Below are positions 17,881 to 23,744 of a stretch of 30,872 nucleotides of DNA, in pieces. A model generated the notes under the pieces. That model had not been told where the DNA came from and ran no database searches. It saw only the letters and a list, made by a program, of their open reading frames with translations. Source of the DNA: a virus; IMG/VR virus record IMGVR_UViG_3300010430_000333, positions 1-30,872 of that record; one strand, 5' to 3'. Made by a program: the position numbers and the translations under genes. Position 1 is the stretch's first letter; each line of letters opens with the position of its first letter.

Positions 17881-18005
17881 TAAAGATAATAGAAAAAATA
17901 CTAAGAAAGCTAGCAATCTTCTTCGTGTTACGCTGGGTAGCCTCAAAATCAGAGGCCACCGGCGCTACACTGGGTGTTCTTTTTGATCTACTTGATGATC
18001 TCTGA
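17877..18005 (+). CDS. Small amphipathic 42-residue protein, overlaps convergent gene
   Basis: The ATG overlaps the stop of the preceding gene as ATGA and has AGGGG six bases upstream, so coupled translation is plausible. The 42 residues begin with a basic amphipathic/hydrophobic helix (MIKIIEKILRKLAIFFVLRW), then a polar turn and an acidic leucine-rich end (GVLFDLLDDL). It could be a small membrane-active or lysis-related peptide, or a minor virion component. Its last 18 bases overlap the 3' end of the dNMP kinase-sigma gene on the other strand. A hairpin lies within its coding region. It is short, so chance cannot be excluded. Confidence 0.5.
   Translation: MIKIIEKILRKLAIFFVLRWVASKSEATGATLGVLFDLLDDL
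17936..17960. terminator. Hairpin between convergent operons, possible bidirectional terminator
   Basis: GGTAGCCTC (17936-17944) pairs with GAGGCCACC (17952-17960) with one mismatch and a seven-base loop. It lies between the rightward and leftward blocks, where a terminator is expected. No T run adjoins it on either strand; a TCTTTTT stretch starts about 17 bases further on the + strand after a small ACAC/GTGT stem. The terminator function is therefore tentative. Confidence 0.35.
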
Positions 18006-19028
18006 ATAATAATCACCGAGGTCCTCTCTAAGCTTCTTGTAAATAGAGTGCAGCCTTCGTCGTGAATAGCCTGCGGTTATCTCAAGCTCTTTCCCTATCT
18101 CCTTATGTTTGCATCCTTGGCTACGCAAGGTGAATATCTTTTTATCTAAGGGGGACAGGCGGGATACAGCTTCTTCGATCACACCACCTAGGTCAAGTGT
18201 CTCAGAGTCAAGGGGCTTTGTAGAACTATACCCATCAACACCGGCCTCACTGAAGCTTATGTATTTGTTATAAGTAGACCACTTACGACGGCGATTCTGA
18301 GCAGTAAAATAAGTTATTGAGTACGCAAAGGTCGATAACTGGCAAGTGAAGTTAAATCTACTAGGCAACAACTCCAAGATCTTACATAGGGCTTCCGAGG
18401 CAAAATCCTCTATATCTACCTGACTAAATACGTGTTTACGGCAGAGGTTAGATACCCTAGGCCTTAGTTCTGTGTAGAGGTCACCTAGAGCCTCTTGGTT
18501 TCCCATTATCGCCGATAGTATTCTAGCACGTGCCTCCAGATCTTTCTCACTCGTTCGATTAGGAATAACATAGTCAAAATTGTAGCTATCGAGTGCACAC
18601 TCGGTTGCACAGGATGACCCATGATCGCCGCGCCCAACAATGCGCACCGTCCTAGTCTCCGAAATATCTTTAAGCGCTTCCAGCTCATCGGGGTACCTAC
18701 AGTCGGTTACAACAAAACATTCTTTGTTAGATTTGTTAATCTTCTCCACGACCTTCTTGACCCAGTAGTTAGGGTCTATGGTTCTGTAGTAGCTACCGAC
18801 AGATACCAGTAAGTCTCTAGGTGACTGTAGTTTACCACCGATGACCATCGGAGTATCCTTCAAATCGCGGTTATGGAAAAAATCGATATGCAGGTCTACC
18901 AGGTCGGAGCACATCTCCTTTAGAGGGTCGGCAAAACTAACTCTTTCCCAGTCACCGACCAACATAGCTGCTAATGTGTCCTTTCCGGCCCCCGCCTTCC
19001 CAGACAAAGCAATTATTTTCTTTTTCAC
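17988..19028 (-). CDS. Fusion of dNMP kinase and sigma-factor-like domains
   Basis: A 346-residue two-part protein. Residues 1-175 match T4 gp1/T5-type deoxynucleoside monophosphate kinase: P-loop GKAGAGKDT (10-18), SFADPLKEM (31-39), DPNYWVKKV (85-93), FVVTDCRYPDELEAL (105-119) and IVGRG. Residues about 180-258 resemble sigma70 region 2 (VDIEDFASEALCKILELL, then LSTFAYSITYFTAQNRRRKW). Residues about 282-340 resemble region 4, with LSPLDKKIFTLRSQGCKHKEIGKELEITAG and a helix-turn-helix. So one chain would phosphorylate dNMPs and bind core RNA polymerase and promoter DNA. GGAGGAAAC precedes the ATG; a CCCCCAC/GTGGGGG hairpin lies between it and the previous gene. Methionine 175, exactly at the junction, could be an internal start but has a weak ribosome site. 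It is last in the pF operon. Confidence 0.83.
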   Translation of the reverse strand: MKKKIIALSGKAGAGKDTLAAMLVGDWERVSFADPLKEMCSDLVDLHIDFFHNRDLKDTPMVIGGKLQSPRDLLVSVGSYYRTIDPNYWVKKVVEKINKSNKECFVVTDCRYPDELEALKDISETRTVRIVGRGDHGSSCATECALDSYNFDYVIPNRTSEKDLEARARILSAIMGNQEALGDLYTELRPRVSNLCRKHVFSQVDIEDFASEALCKILELLPSRFNFTCQLSTFAYSITYFTAQNRRRKWSTYNKYISFSEAGVDGYSSTKPLDSETLDLGGVIEEAVSRLSPLDKKIFTLRSQGCKHKEIGKELEITAGYSRRRLHSIYKKLREDLGDYYSEIIK

Positions 19029-19044
19029 TTGTTTCCTCCAAGAA

Positions 19045-19066
19045 CCCCCACATTTTTCAGTGGGGG
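19045..19066 (-). other. Strong hairpin just upstream of the kinase-sigma gene
   Basis: CCCCCAC (19045-19051) and GTGGGGG (19060-19066) form a seven-pair GC stem with an eight-base loop. On the - strand it is followed by TTCTT, too short for a full terminator, then the GGAGGAAAC ribosome site. It probably works as an attenuator or mRNA-protecting structure setting how much kinase-sigma fusion is made from the replication operon. Confidence 0.55.
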
Positions 19067-19076
19067 ATCAAATTGT

Positions 19077-19280
19077 TTATTTCTTCATTAGCTTCTTTAG
19101 AGACTCTGAAATCCTCTTAACCAGGGATTCTTTGTTCTTCTCGATCATGTCGACAGCTGAATCATCCAGCTTGTTCTCTGTCTTAGATGCTAACTTCTTT
19201 ACACCTAGTAATACTACTGTAAGTACTCCGCCAACGATCAAGGTCATGTTATTGGCCAGCATGTTCATCATCTCTTCCAT
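19077..19280 (-). CDS. Small single-pass membrane protein, holin candidate
   Basis: I use the ATG at 19280 (67 residues): AGGAG lies just upstream, and it starts two bases after the resolvase stop. The longer in-frame reading from 19406 would overlap the resolvase by over 120 bases. Residues 1-8 are short and acidic, residues about 11-28 are one membrane segment (MTLIVGGVLTVVLLGVKKL), and the rest is a charged helical tail ending in a Lys-rich stretch (RISESLKKLMKK). One membrane helix with a basic C-terminus fits some small phage holins, but no endolysin partner is visible. Being within the replication operon argues against simple lysis timing. Confidence 0.62.
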   Translation of the reverse strand: MEEMMNMLANNMTLIVGGVLTVVLLGVKKLASKTENKLDDSAVDMIEKNKESLVKRISESLKKLMKK

Positions 19281-19281
19281 C

Positions 19282-19812
19282 TTATTTCTCCTTTTGGATT
19301 TGGTCATACATCCACAACGCCATCCCGACGCTATCAATTGCATGCTCATAGTTTGTTGCCGTAACTTTATGTACCCACGGCCAGGTAGACGGATCTCCAT
19401 TTTCAACCCGATCTAAAATTCTTGGGTGGTTCTGTTCCTTACTACGACTCTCATTCCACACCTTAGGAAGTACAAACAACTTCTTAGGCGCCTTTGTCAT
19501 AGCGTAGAAGGCTCCCGCCACTTTGCCCATTCTTATCAACACATTGGCATTAGCGCCACCACGTCCAGCTCTTCGAGGATAACTCTCTTGAGCTTCAACC
19601 ACTAGGGCATCAGCCGTAAAGAACTGAGGGTAAGCCTCTTTGTACTTCTCCAGCCCAGCGATCATAGCATCTACTTTTTCTAAGCTCTTTCCAGGAGCAT
19701 TCCAAGCAGGCAAGATAAATCCAGCGTGCTCTACGTAGATACCGTCGTCGTAAACTTCGATTTGAGCAATTCCAGCTTTTACATAACCAGGGTCAAATGC
19801 TGTGATAATCAT
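19282..19812 (-). CDS. RuvC-like Holliday junction resolvase
   Basis: A 176-residue protein with the RNase H-like resolvase pattern: AFDPGYVKAGIA (residues 5-16, D7), LVVEAQES (70-77, E73) and a C-terminal HAIDSVGMALW (157-167, D160), matching the D...E...DxxD layout of RuvC with His at the first of the last pair. A Gly/Arg-rich loop (RRAGRGGANAN) follows the second motif. It would cut branched DNA arising in replication or recombination before packaging. Its ATG overlaps the polymerase stop (TAATG), and its stop is two bases from the small membrane protein. Length is normal for the family. Confidence 0.8.
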   Translation of the reverse strand: MIITAFDPGYVKAGIAQIEVYDDGIYVEHAGFILPAWNAPGKSLEKVDAMIAGLEKYKEAYPQFFTADALVVEAQESYPRRAGRGGANANVLIRMGKVAGAFYAMTKAPKKLFVLPKVWNESRSKEQNHPRILDRVENGDPSTWPWVHKVTATNYEHAIDSVGMALWMYDQIQKEK

Positions 19813-21728
19813 TACTTAGCCTCCTTGACTGGATCTAAACTCTTGGTAACCGAGTGTATAAAAGGACCAGATTTTAACCATCTGTCCATGGCATCGGCTT
19901 CAACAGTGATCCTAACATGGGGTAAATACTCAGACATCCCCTTCAACATTAATGTCATAGCTACGTCCATTTGTTCCAATAAAGTTTCATCGTTTGGCAT
20001 TTCTAGGATGTATTCGTCATGGATAAAAGCCAAGACATCACAGCCTTGTAAAGCCCCGGTTTCACAGGCTTCAACCAGCTTAATACCGGCATTCTTTGCC
20101 CCATCGGCAGACCTAGATTGCAGCACTATCCCATTCAATCCATTACAGTATGAGCACTTGGCTCTCCATCTTCCAGAGGAGTCGTAACCCCAACCTTCAG
20201 AGCTTTCTTGTAGAGAATACCAGTTAAACAGTTGTTGAACTTCTGGGAAAGTGTCCAAGAACACCGACCTAAGTTCTACAGCCTTCTCCATGGTCATATC
20301 AGAAATCCCGTAGGATAACCTAGCGTATTCTACCATCCTAGCAGCACCAAGGCCCCCAGGAAATCCAAAGTTAGCCGCCTTGGCCATTTGTCGGAAGAAT
20401 TTAGCATCCTCATCACCAGCATCCTTAAGTGCTACGAACTCCTCGTAAGTAACTACTCGATGTTGTTTAAGGCCCATCAACTGGGCACCCATACCACAAT
20501 GAGGATCCTTACCGGCGTTGATAAGTTTCATCATCTCACTGTGCCCAAACATCTCGTAAGTAACTTGCGCTAAGCAGTCTAGCTCTAAGTGGCCGTAGTC
20601 AATGGAGACCAACACTTTCCCAGGTCTAGCTATATGGGCTTCTCTTACGTTACCACCTCTAGGTAGGTTCTGCACATTCTCCGCTGGGAACATCTCTTCT
20701 CTATTCTTAACAGCATGACCATGACTACTAGTTCTCCCAGTCTCAACCAATACGTTGTATTGTGGGTGGATAGTGGGTCCTCTAAGTAGATTAGGTAGGT
20801 AAGTACTAAGCAACTTCCTGCAACTCTGGTACTCCTTAAGTGCATCAATGATAGCATCTTGTGGATATTCTGCCACAGCTTCAGACGACAAAGAGACCTG
20901 ACCATTTGGGAAGGATTTTGACGGCTCAGAGTATTTAACAGCGTGGCTGTAGTTTTCCTCAAGGTAAGCCCTCAGTAACTTCTCGCGAATTGACACTTTC
21001 CCCTCATGTTTACCACTAGCTTTAACCGTAGCAAATCCAGCATCGACCAAGGCTGCAAGAGGAACCTTCCCCTTTGACTCAAGCTCTGCCTGAGTGGTCT
21101 CAACTAACTTAGTGTCAATGAGAAAGCCTTTGATTGTGATTAATCTGCCAATAAAGTCAAATTTGGTTTGTAGCTGTTCAGTACCCATTGAACACTCCCC
21201 TGAAGGATTGGCCAACTCTGCCTGAATCTGGTATACCCGATAACCCCATTTGGTATCGGACAGAGCGTAATCAACAGCCTCAGCAGGCCAATCAACCAGA
21301 GGAACTCCGTCCAATTCTTTGTAGCGCAGCCTCCATGCGTTAGGAGCACTCTTTCCATCACTAATATCTTCGTCGAAGTAGCGATTAACGCACCCAGCCA
21401 AAGATTTGTTATTCCTAAGATGTCCCACAACTGAGAGATGCAGCAAAGATTCTCTAACTTTGGTGCAAGCAATCCGTCCATCATTATAAGCATCCCAGAT
21501 CTTACTACGTAAGTCAGGGTAGTGTTTGTAAAGAACCGACATATCGTAAGAAGCATTGTGCCAAACCAACGTATTCCCAGAGTCCAGTAACCCCGACATC
21601 TCCTGTTCGATGTCTAGGGCTAACCGGTGCTCACTCTCACTGTAGATAGACAACACTACAGGCGGTGGGGCAATATGCTCTTTGCTTATCAACCAAGTCT
21701 CTAAGTCTAAGGCTATTACCTTACCCAT
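19812..21728 (-). CDS. Family A DNA polymerase with 3'-5' exonuclease
   Basis: A 638-residue phage replicative polymerase. The proofreading domain has ALDLET (D8, E10), HNASYD (57-62) and YALSDTKW (154-161). The polymerase domain has ETGRTSSHG (329-337), NVQNLPRGG (351-359), motif A VSIDYGHLELD (374-384, D377), motif B RQMAKAANFGFPGG (446-459) and motif C IHDEY (569-573). Motif A departs from the usual DYSQIELR (YGHLELD), and in motif B the Tyr of NFGxxYG is replaced. The position equivalent to E. coli Pol I F762 is Phe (F454). There is no 5' nuclease domain, as usual for phage polymerases. It is coupled to both neighbours by TAATG overlaps and transcribed from pF. Confidence 0.95.
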   Translation of the reverse strand: MGKVIALDLETWLISKEHIAPPPVVLSIYSESEHRLALDIEQEMSGLLDSGNTLVWHNASYDMSVLYKHYPDLRSKIWDAYNDGRIACTKVRESLLHLSVVGHLRNNKSLAGCVNRYFDEDISDGKSAPNAWRLRYKELDGVPLVDWPAEAVDYALSDTKWGYRVYQIQAELANPSGECSMGTEQLQTKFDFIGRLITIKGFLIDTKLVETTQAELESKGKVPLAALVDAGFATVKASGKHEGKVSIREKLLRAYLEENYSHAVKYSEPSKSFPNGQVSLSSEAVAEYPQDAIIDALKEYQSCRKLLSTYLPNLLRGPTIHPQYNVLVETGRTSSHGHAVKNREEMFPAENVQNLPRGGNVREAHIARPGKVLVSIDYGHLELDCLAQVTYEMFGHSEMMKLINAGKDPHCGMGAQLMGLKQHRVVTYEEFVALKDAGDEDAKFFRQMAKAANFGFPGGLGAARMVEYARLSYGISDMTMEKAVELRSVFLDTFPEVQQLFNWYSLQESSEGWGYDSSGRWRAKCSYCNGLNGIVLQSRSADGAKNAGIKLVEACETGALQGCDVLAFIHDEYILEMPNDETLLEQMDVAMTLMLKGMSEYLPHVRITVEADAMDRWLKSGPFIHSVTKSLDPVKEAK

Positions 21729-22540
21729 TACTTACCTCCAAATACAGTTCCGTCGTAACAGAACTTGCCGTTTGTAATCTTAGGGTTGTAAATTGTGCTC
21801 GTACCACAGGACATGTACTCAACAATCCCTACAGCGGTAACCCAGTTACTAGGTCGGTTGTTCATGAATTCACACTGTCCTTCATCACGTTGTGTTCCTA
21901 AGCTAACACCTTGAGTAACCCCAGAGGCGTTTATCTTGGTATACAATTGCTGAGTCTCTGTGTGTCCGTAAAGAACAGTCTTTCCTACACAATCAACGTG
22001 CTTCTTGGCGTGGGCATCATTAGTATAAATACCGTGTGTATACACAGTGTCGCCCAGATCCAGTCCCTCATTATAACCAAACACTTCGTAGCCAGCGTCC
22101 TCTAAGCCAGACACATTGGCAAAGTGTATATCCATTCCACTCTGCTTTAAGAACTTACGAAGTCCTGGTGCTTGCTTACTAATCAGACGCTTGTACCACA
22201 ACTCATGGTTGCCCAACATCATGGCCTTGTAAATCAAAGAGTCTCCACAATCTTCAGCTAGGCCTTCTAGTAGTTTAACACCACCTTCTAACTCTTCTCG
22301 TAGCAGACCAAAGTTTACGTTACCCTGCCAGTGACTGACCGGACCCATTTCGAACCAGTCTCCAATGGAGAGCAGCACATGAGGTTGGTAATACTTAACA
22401 AAGTCTACTGTAGCTTTGTGAGTCTTTTTACAGTGTTGTGGAAAGTGTTTGTCAGGAATAACCACTGTTCTAAGTACTTCGTTCTTCTTGAGGCCCGCAG
22501 CCTTGAAAAGATCCTTTACCGGCATTTTGTGTATTTTCAT
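21728..22540 (-). CDS. Calcineurin-like metallophosphoesterase
   Basis: A 270-residue protein with the metallophosphoesterase motif series: PDKHFP (29-34, DxH), SIGDWFEM (58-65), MLGNHELW (108-115), THG (168-170) and YGHTE (191-195). These residues normally bind two metal ions and hydrolyse phosphoester bonds. It is the first gene of the pF operon, overlapping the DNA polymerase gene by TAATG. That position suggests a nucleic acid role such as end trimming or nucleotide turnover, but the substrate is unknown. AAGGAAGAGG precedes the ATG at 22540, leaving a leader of about 30 bases from the predicted transcript start. Confidence 0.85.
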   Translation of the reverse strand: MKIHKMPVKDLFKAAGLKKNEVLRTVVIPDKHFPQHCKKTHKATVDFVKYYQPHVLLSIGDWFEMGPVSHWQGNVNFGLLREELEGGVKLLEGLAEDCGDSLIYKAMMLGNHELWYKRLISKQAPGLRKFLKQSGMDIHFANVSGLEDAGYEVFGYNEGLDLGDTVYTHGIYTNDAHAKKHVDCVGKTVLYGHTETQQLYTKINASGVTQGVSLGTQRDEGQCEFMNNRPSNWVTAVGIVEYMSCGTSTIYNPKITNGKFCYDGTVFGGK

Positions 22541-22578
22541 TTTTTCCTCTTCCTTGGTTAAGTTTTCCCTATGACCTA

Positions 22579-22608
22579 AGAATAACAGACGCTGTGTATT
22601 TTAGTCAA
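22579..22608 (-). promoter_or_regulatory. Sigma70-type promoter pF for polymerase operon
   Basis: On the - strand TTGACT, 18 bases, TATTCT, with TG one base before the -10 (extended -10). Its -35 context (TTTTAGTCAAGGGCTT on the + strand, 22599-22614) is identical over 16 bases to pC, and its -10 with downstream bases (TATGACCTAAGAATA, 22570-22584) matches pB at 14 of 15. It sits just after a terminator and serves the metallophosphoesterase, polymerase, resolvase, membrane protein and kinase-sigma genes. Confidence 0.8.
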
Positions 22609-22618
22609 GGGCTTGCGA

Positions 22619-22647
22619 CAAAAAAAAAGTACCGCTCCTAAGCGATA
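22619..22647 (-). terminator. Rho-independent terminator before pF
   Basis: On the - strand TATCGCT pairs with AGCGGTA around TAGG (positions 22630-22647), and after one C comes a run of nine T (22620-22628). This closes the unit ending with the small membrane gene at 22676. The promoter pF starts about 11 bases beyond the T run. Confidence 0.82.
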
Positions 22648-22675
22648 CCAGTTTAGATATTTACGTAGATTTGGT

Positions 22676-22894
22676 TTATTTGTCGTCTTTGGTCCATTTG
22701 ATGTATCCGTAGGTATCGATCACTATAAAGACCGCACAGGTTAAGGCGGCAAAGTAGTTCCCGCTACAGACTGACATTGTTCCCCATAGGATGCTATGCA
22801 AAACGAAACTCAAGAACCCTAGCTTGTTCTTTTGAATTAGCATTATCGCACCGGATATGCCGAAAGCGAACACTAGGAAATCTAAAACTAACAT
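22676..22894 (-). CDS. Small multi-pass membrane protein, PnuC/SemiSWEET-like in character
   Basis: A 72-residue, highly hydrophobic protein. Membrane segments are likely at about residues 2-20 (LVLDFLVFAFGISGAIML), 25-42 (LGFLSFVLHSILWGTMSV) and 46-63 (YFAALTCAVFIVIDTYGY), with a basic end YIKWTKDDK. The spacing, the Trp in the second helix and the DTYGYIKW ending recall half of a PnuC-type nicotinamide riboside transporter or a SemiSWEET three-helix unit. This likeness is by eye only and the protein is shorter than those families. A weak AGGTAGAG site precedes the ATG. A hairpin separates it from the SSB gene and a strong terminator follows. Confidence 0.55.
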   Translation of the reverse strand: MLVLDFLVFAFGISGAIMLIQKNKLGFLSFVLHSILWGTMSVCSGNYFAALTCAVFIVIDTYGYIKWTKDDK

Positions 22895-22902
22895 CTCTCT
22901 AC

Positions 22903-22930
22903 CTATAATAAAGGGGCCCCGAAGGACCCC
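22903..22930 (-). terminator. GC-rich hairpin with UUCG loop after SSB gene
   Basis: On the - strand GGGGTCC (22924-22930) pairs with GGGCCCC (22913-22919) around a TTCG loop, followed by TTTATTATAG. The C(UUCG)G tetraloop makes it very stable; the interrupted T tract suggests partial termination, so the SSB gene would be made in excess over the membrane gene behind it. Confidence 0.68.
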
Positions 22931-22938
22931 CAGTTAAT

Positions 22939-23442
22939 TTACTTGTCAAAGATACTGCTAACGTCTTTCTTCTTACCCTTGGCGTCATCACCATCACGTG
23001 GCTTAGGTTCCACAAGGTTATGAATAGTCACCCCAGCAAGGGCGAAACTAACACCCGTGTCGTAATGGTAGGCAGTGAAAGATACACTAGCCTCTGTCCC
23101 ACTCCAAATGAGTCCAGGAGCTCTATCCAGGCGCTCACTACTTTTAGGGCCTGTAGGCTTAAAGAATTTAGGTTCGCCGTAATCAGCATTACGCTTTACA
23201 GTAAGTTCGAGCATTCCGTCATCATTGGTCTTAAGGGGCTTATAGTCCCCTTTGTTTAGTTTACTAAATACGTGCTCCTCTAGCTTAGCAACAAAGGCCT
23301 CTACCTCTTCGTTCTTTGGGTCAAGGATGACGATTGTCTTATAGAAGGTCTTTCCGCGAAACTCGTCAGGCTTGTTAAGACGAGGATAGTGAAGTTTGCC
23401 TACTGGTGAGTAATTTACAAATCTTTTTTTCTGTTCTGTCAT
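22939..23442 (-). CDS. Single-stranded DNA-binding protein candidate
   Basis: A 167-residue protein read from the ATG at 23442. An in-frame TTG at 23457 is less likely because the GGAGGAGA ribosome site lies between the two. The sequence opens KKRFVNYSPVGKLHYPRLNKPDEFRG, continues with beta-rich OB-like stretches (TFYKTIVILDPKNEEVEAFV, ASVSFTAYHYDTGVSFALAGVTIHNLV) and ends with a charged tail (PRDGDDAKGKKKDVSSIFDK). This matches phage SSB-type proteins of the DUF2815/gp2.5-like kind, which coat single strands and contact the replication proteins through the tail. It has its own promoter (pE) and a strong hairpin after it, consistent with high expression. The family call is moderate. Confidence 0.68.
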   Translation of the reverse strand: MTEQKKRFVNYSPVGKLHYPRLNKPDEFRGKTFYKTIVILDPKNEEVEAFVAKLEEHVFSKLNKGDYKPLKTNDDGMLELTVKRNADYGEPKFFKPTGPKSSERLDRAPGLIWSGTEASVSFTAYHYDTGVSFALAGVTIHNLVEPKPRDGDDAKGKKKDVSSIFDK

Positions 23443-23477
23443 TTTGGTCTCCTCCAAGGATTACCGGTTACTTCTTA

Positions 23478-23507
23478 ATTCTACCATGCTGGGTTATTTA
23501 TCGTCAA
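23478..23507 (-). promoter_or_regulatory. Sigma70-type promoter pE for SSB gene
   Basis: TTGACG (23502-23507 on the complement), an 18-base spacer, TAGAAT (23478-23483), with TG one base ahead of the -10. It lies between the exonuclease stop and the SSB ribosome site, which is where a private promoter for an abundant protein would be. Confidence 0.72.
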
Positions 23508-23510
23508 CCC

Positions 23511-23744
23511 TTAACGAACTTTTTTGTAGATTGAGATCCCCATCTCAGCAACTCGATTAAGTAATTGGTTATAAATCAAATCTCCACCTTCACCATCTCT
23601 AATAGATACAACGTTGGTTTTCTTGTCCTTCAGGTTTCCGGCCACAGCCTCAACCACCGCATCAGCCAAATCAAACTTAGTTAACCCCTGGTCTGCGTAG
23701 TACTCTCTAGCTTTTCCTACTAATTCGTGTAGGTCTATCGGCAT
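23511..23744 (-). CDS. Nested in-frame 77-residue protein (C-terminal module of the exonuclease)
   Basis: Codon 286 of the exonuclease is an ATG (23744) preceded at seven bases by AAGGAGG, and promoter pD, a perfect TTGACA-N17-TATAAT, lies about 34 bases upstream of it. Together they predict a separate short transcript and a 77-residue product beginning MPIDLHELVGKAREYYADQG. The product is mixed helical with a TNVVSIRDGEGGDLIYNQLL stretch and a basic end (YKKVR). It could be a free copy of a regulatory or subunit-binding domain of the nuclease, or the original separate gene to which the nuclease was joined. No family was recognised. Confidence 0.6.
   Translation of the reverse strand: MPIDLHELVGKAREYYADQGLTKFDLADAVVEAVAGNLKDKKTNVVSIRDGEGGDLIYNQLLNRVAEMGISIYKKVR

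Noticed and set aside
19281-19406. Longer reading of the small membrane protein from 19406
   Set aside because: The extra residues are antisense-free but overlap the resolvase gene in another frame and lack a ribosome site; ATG 19280 has AGGAG and fits the junction.
23443-23457. TTG start five codons upstream of the SSB ATG
   Set aside because: The GGAGGAGA ribosome site would then lie inside the coding sequence; ATG 23442 has correct spacing to it.
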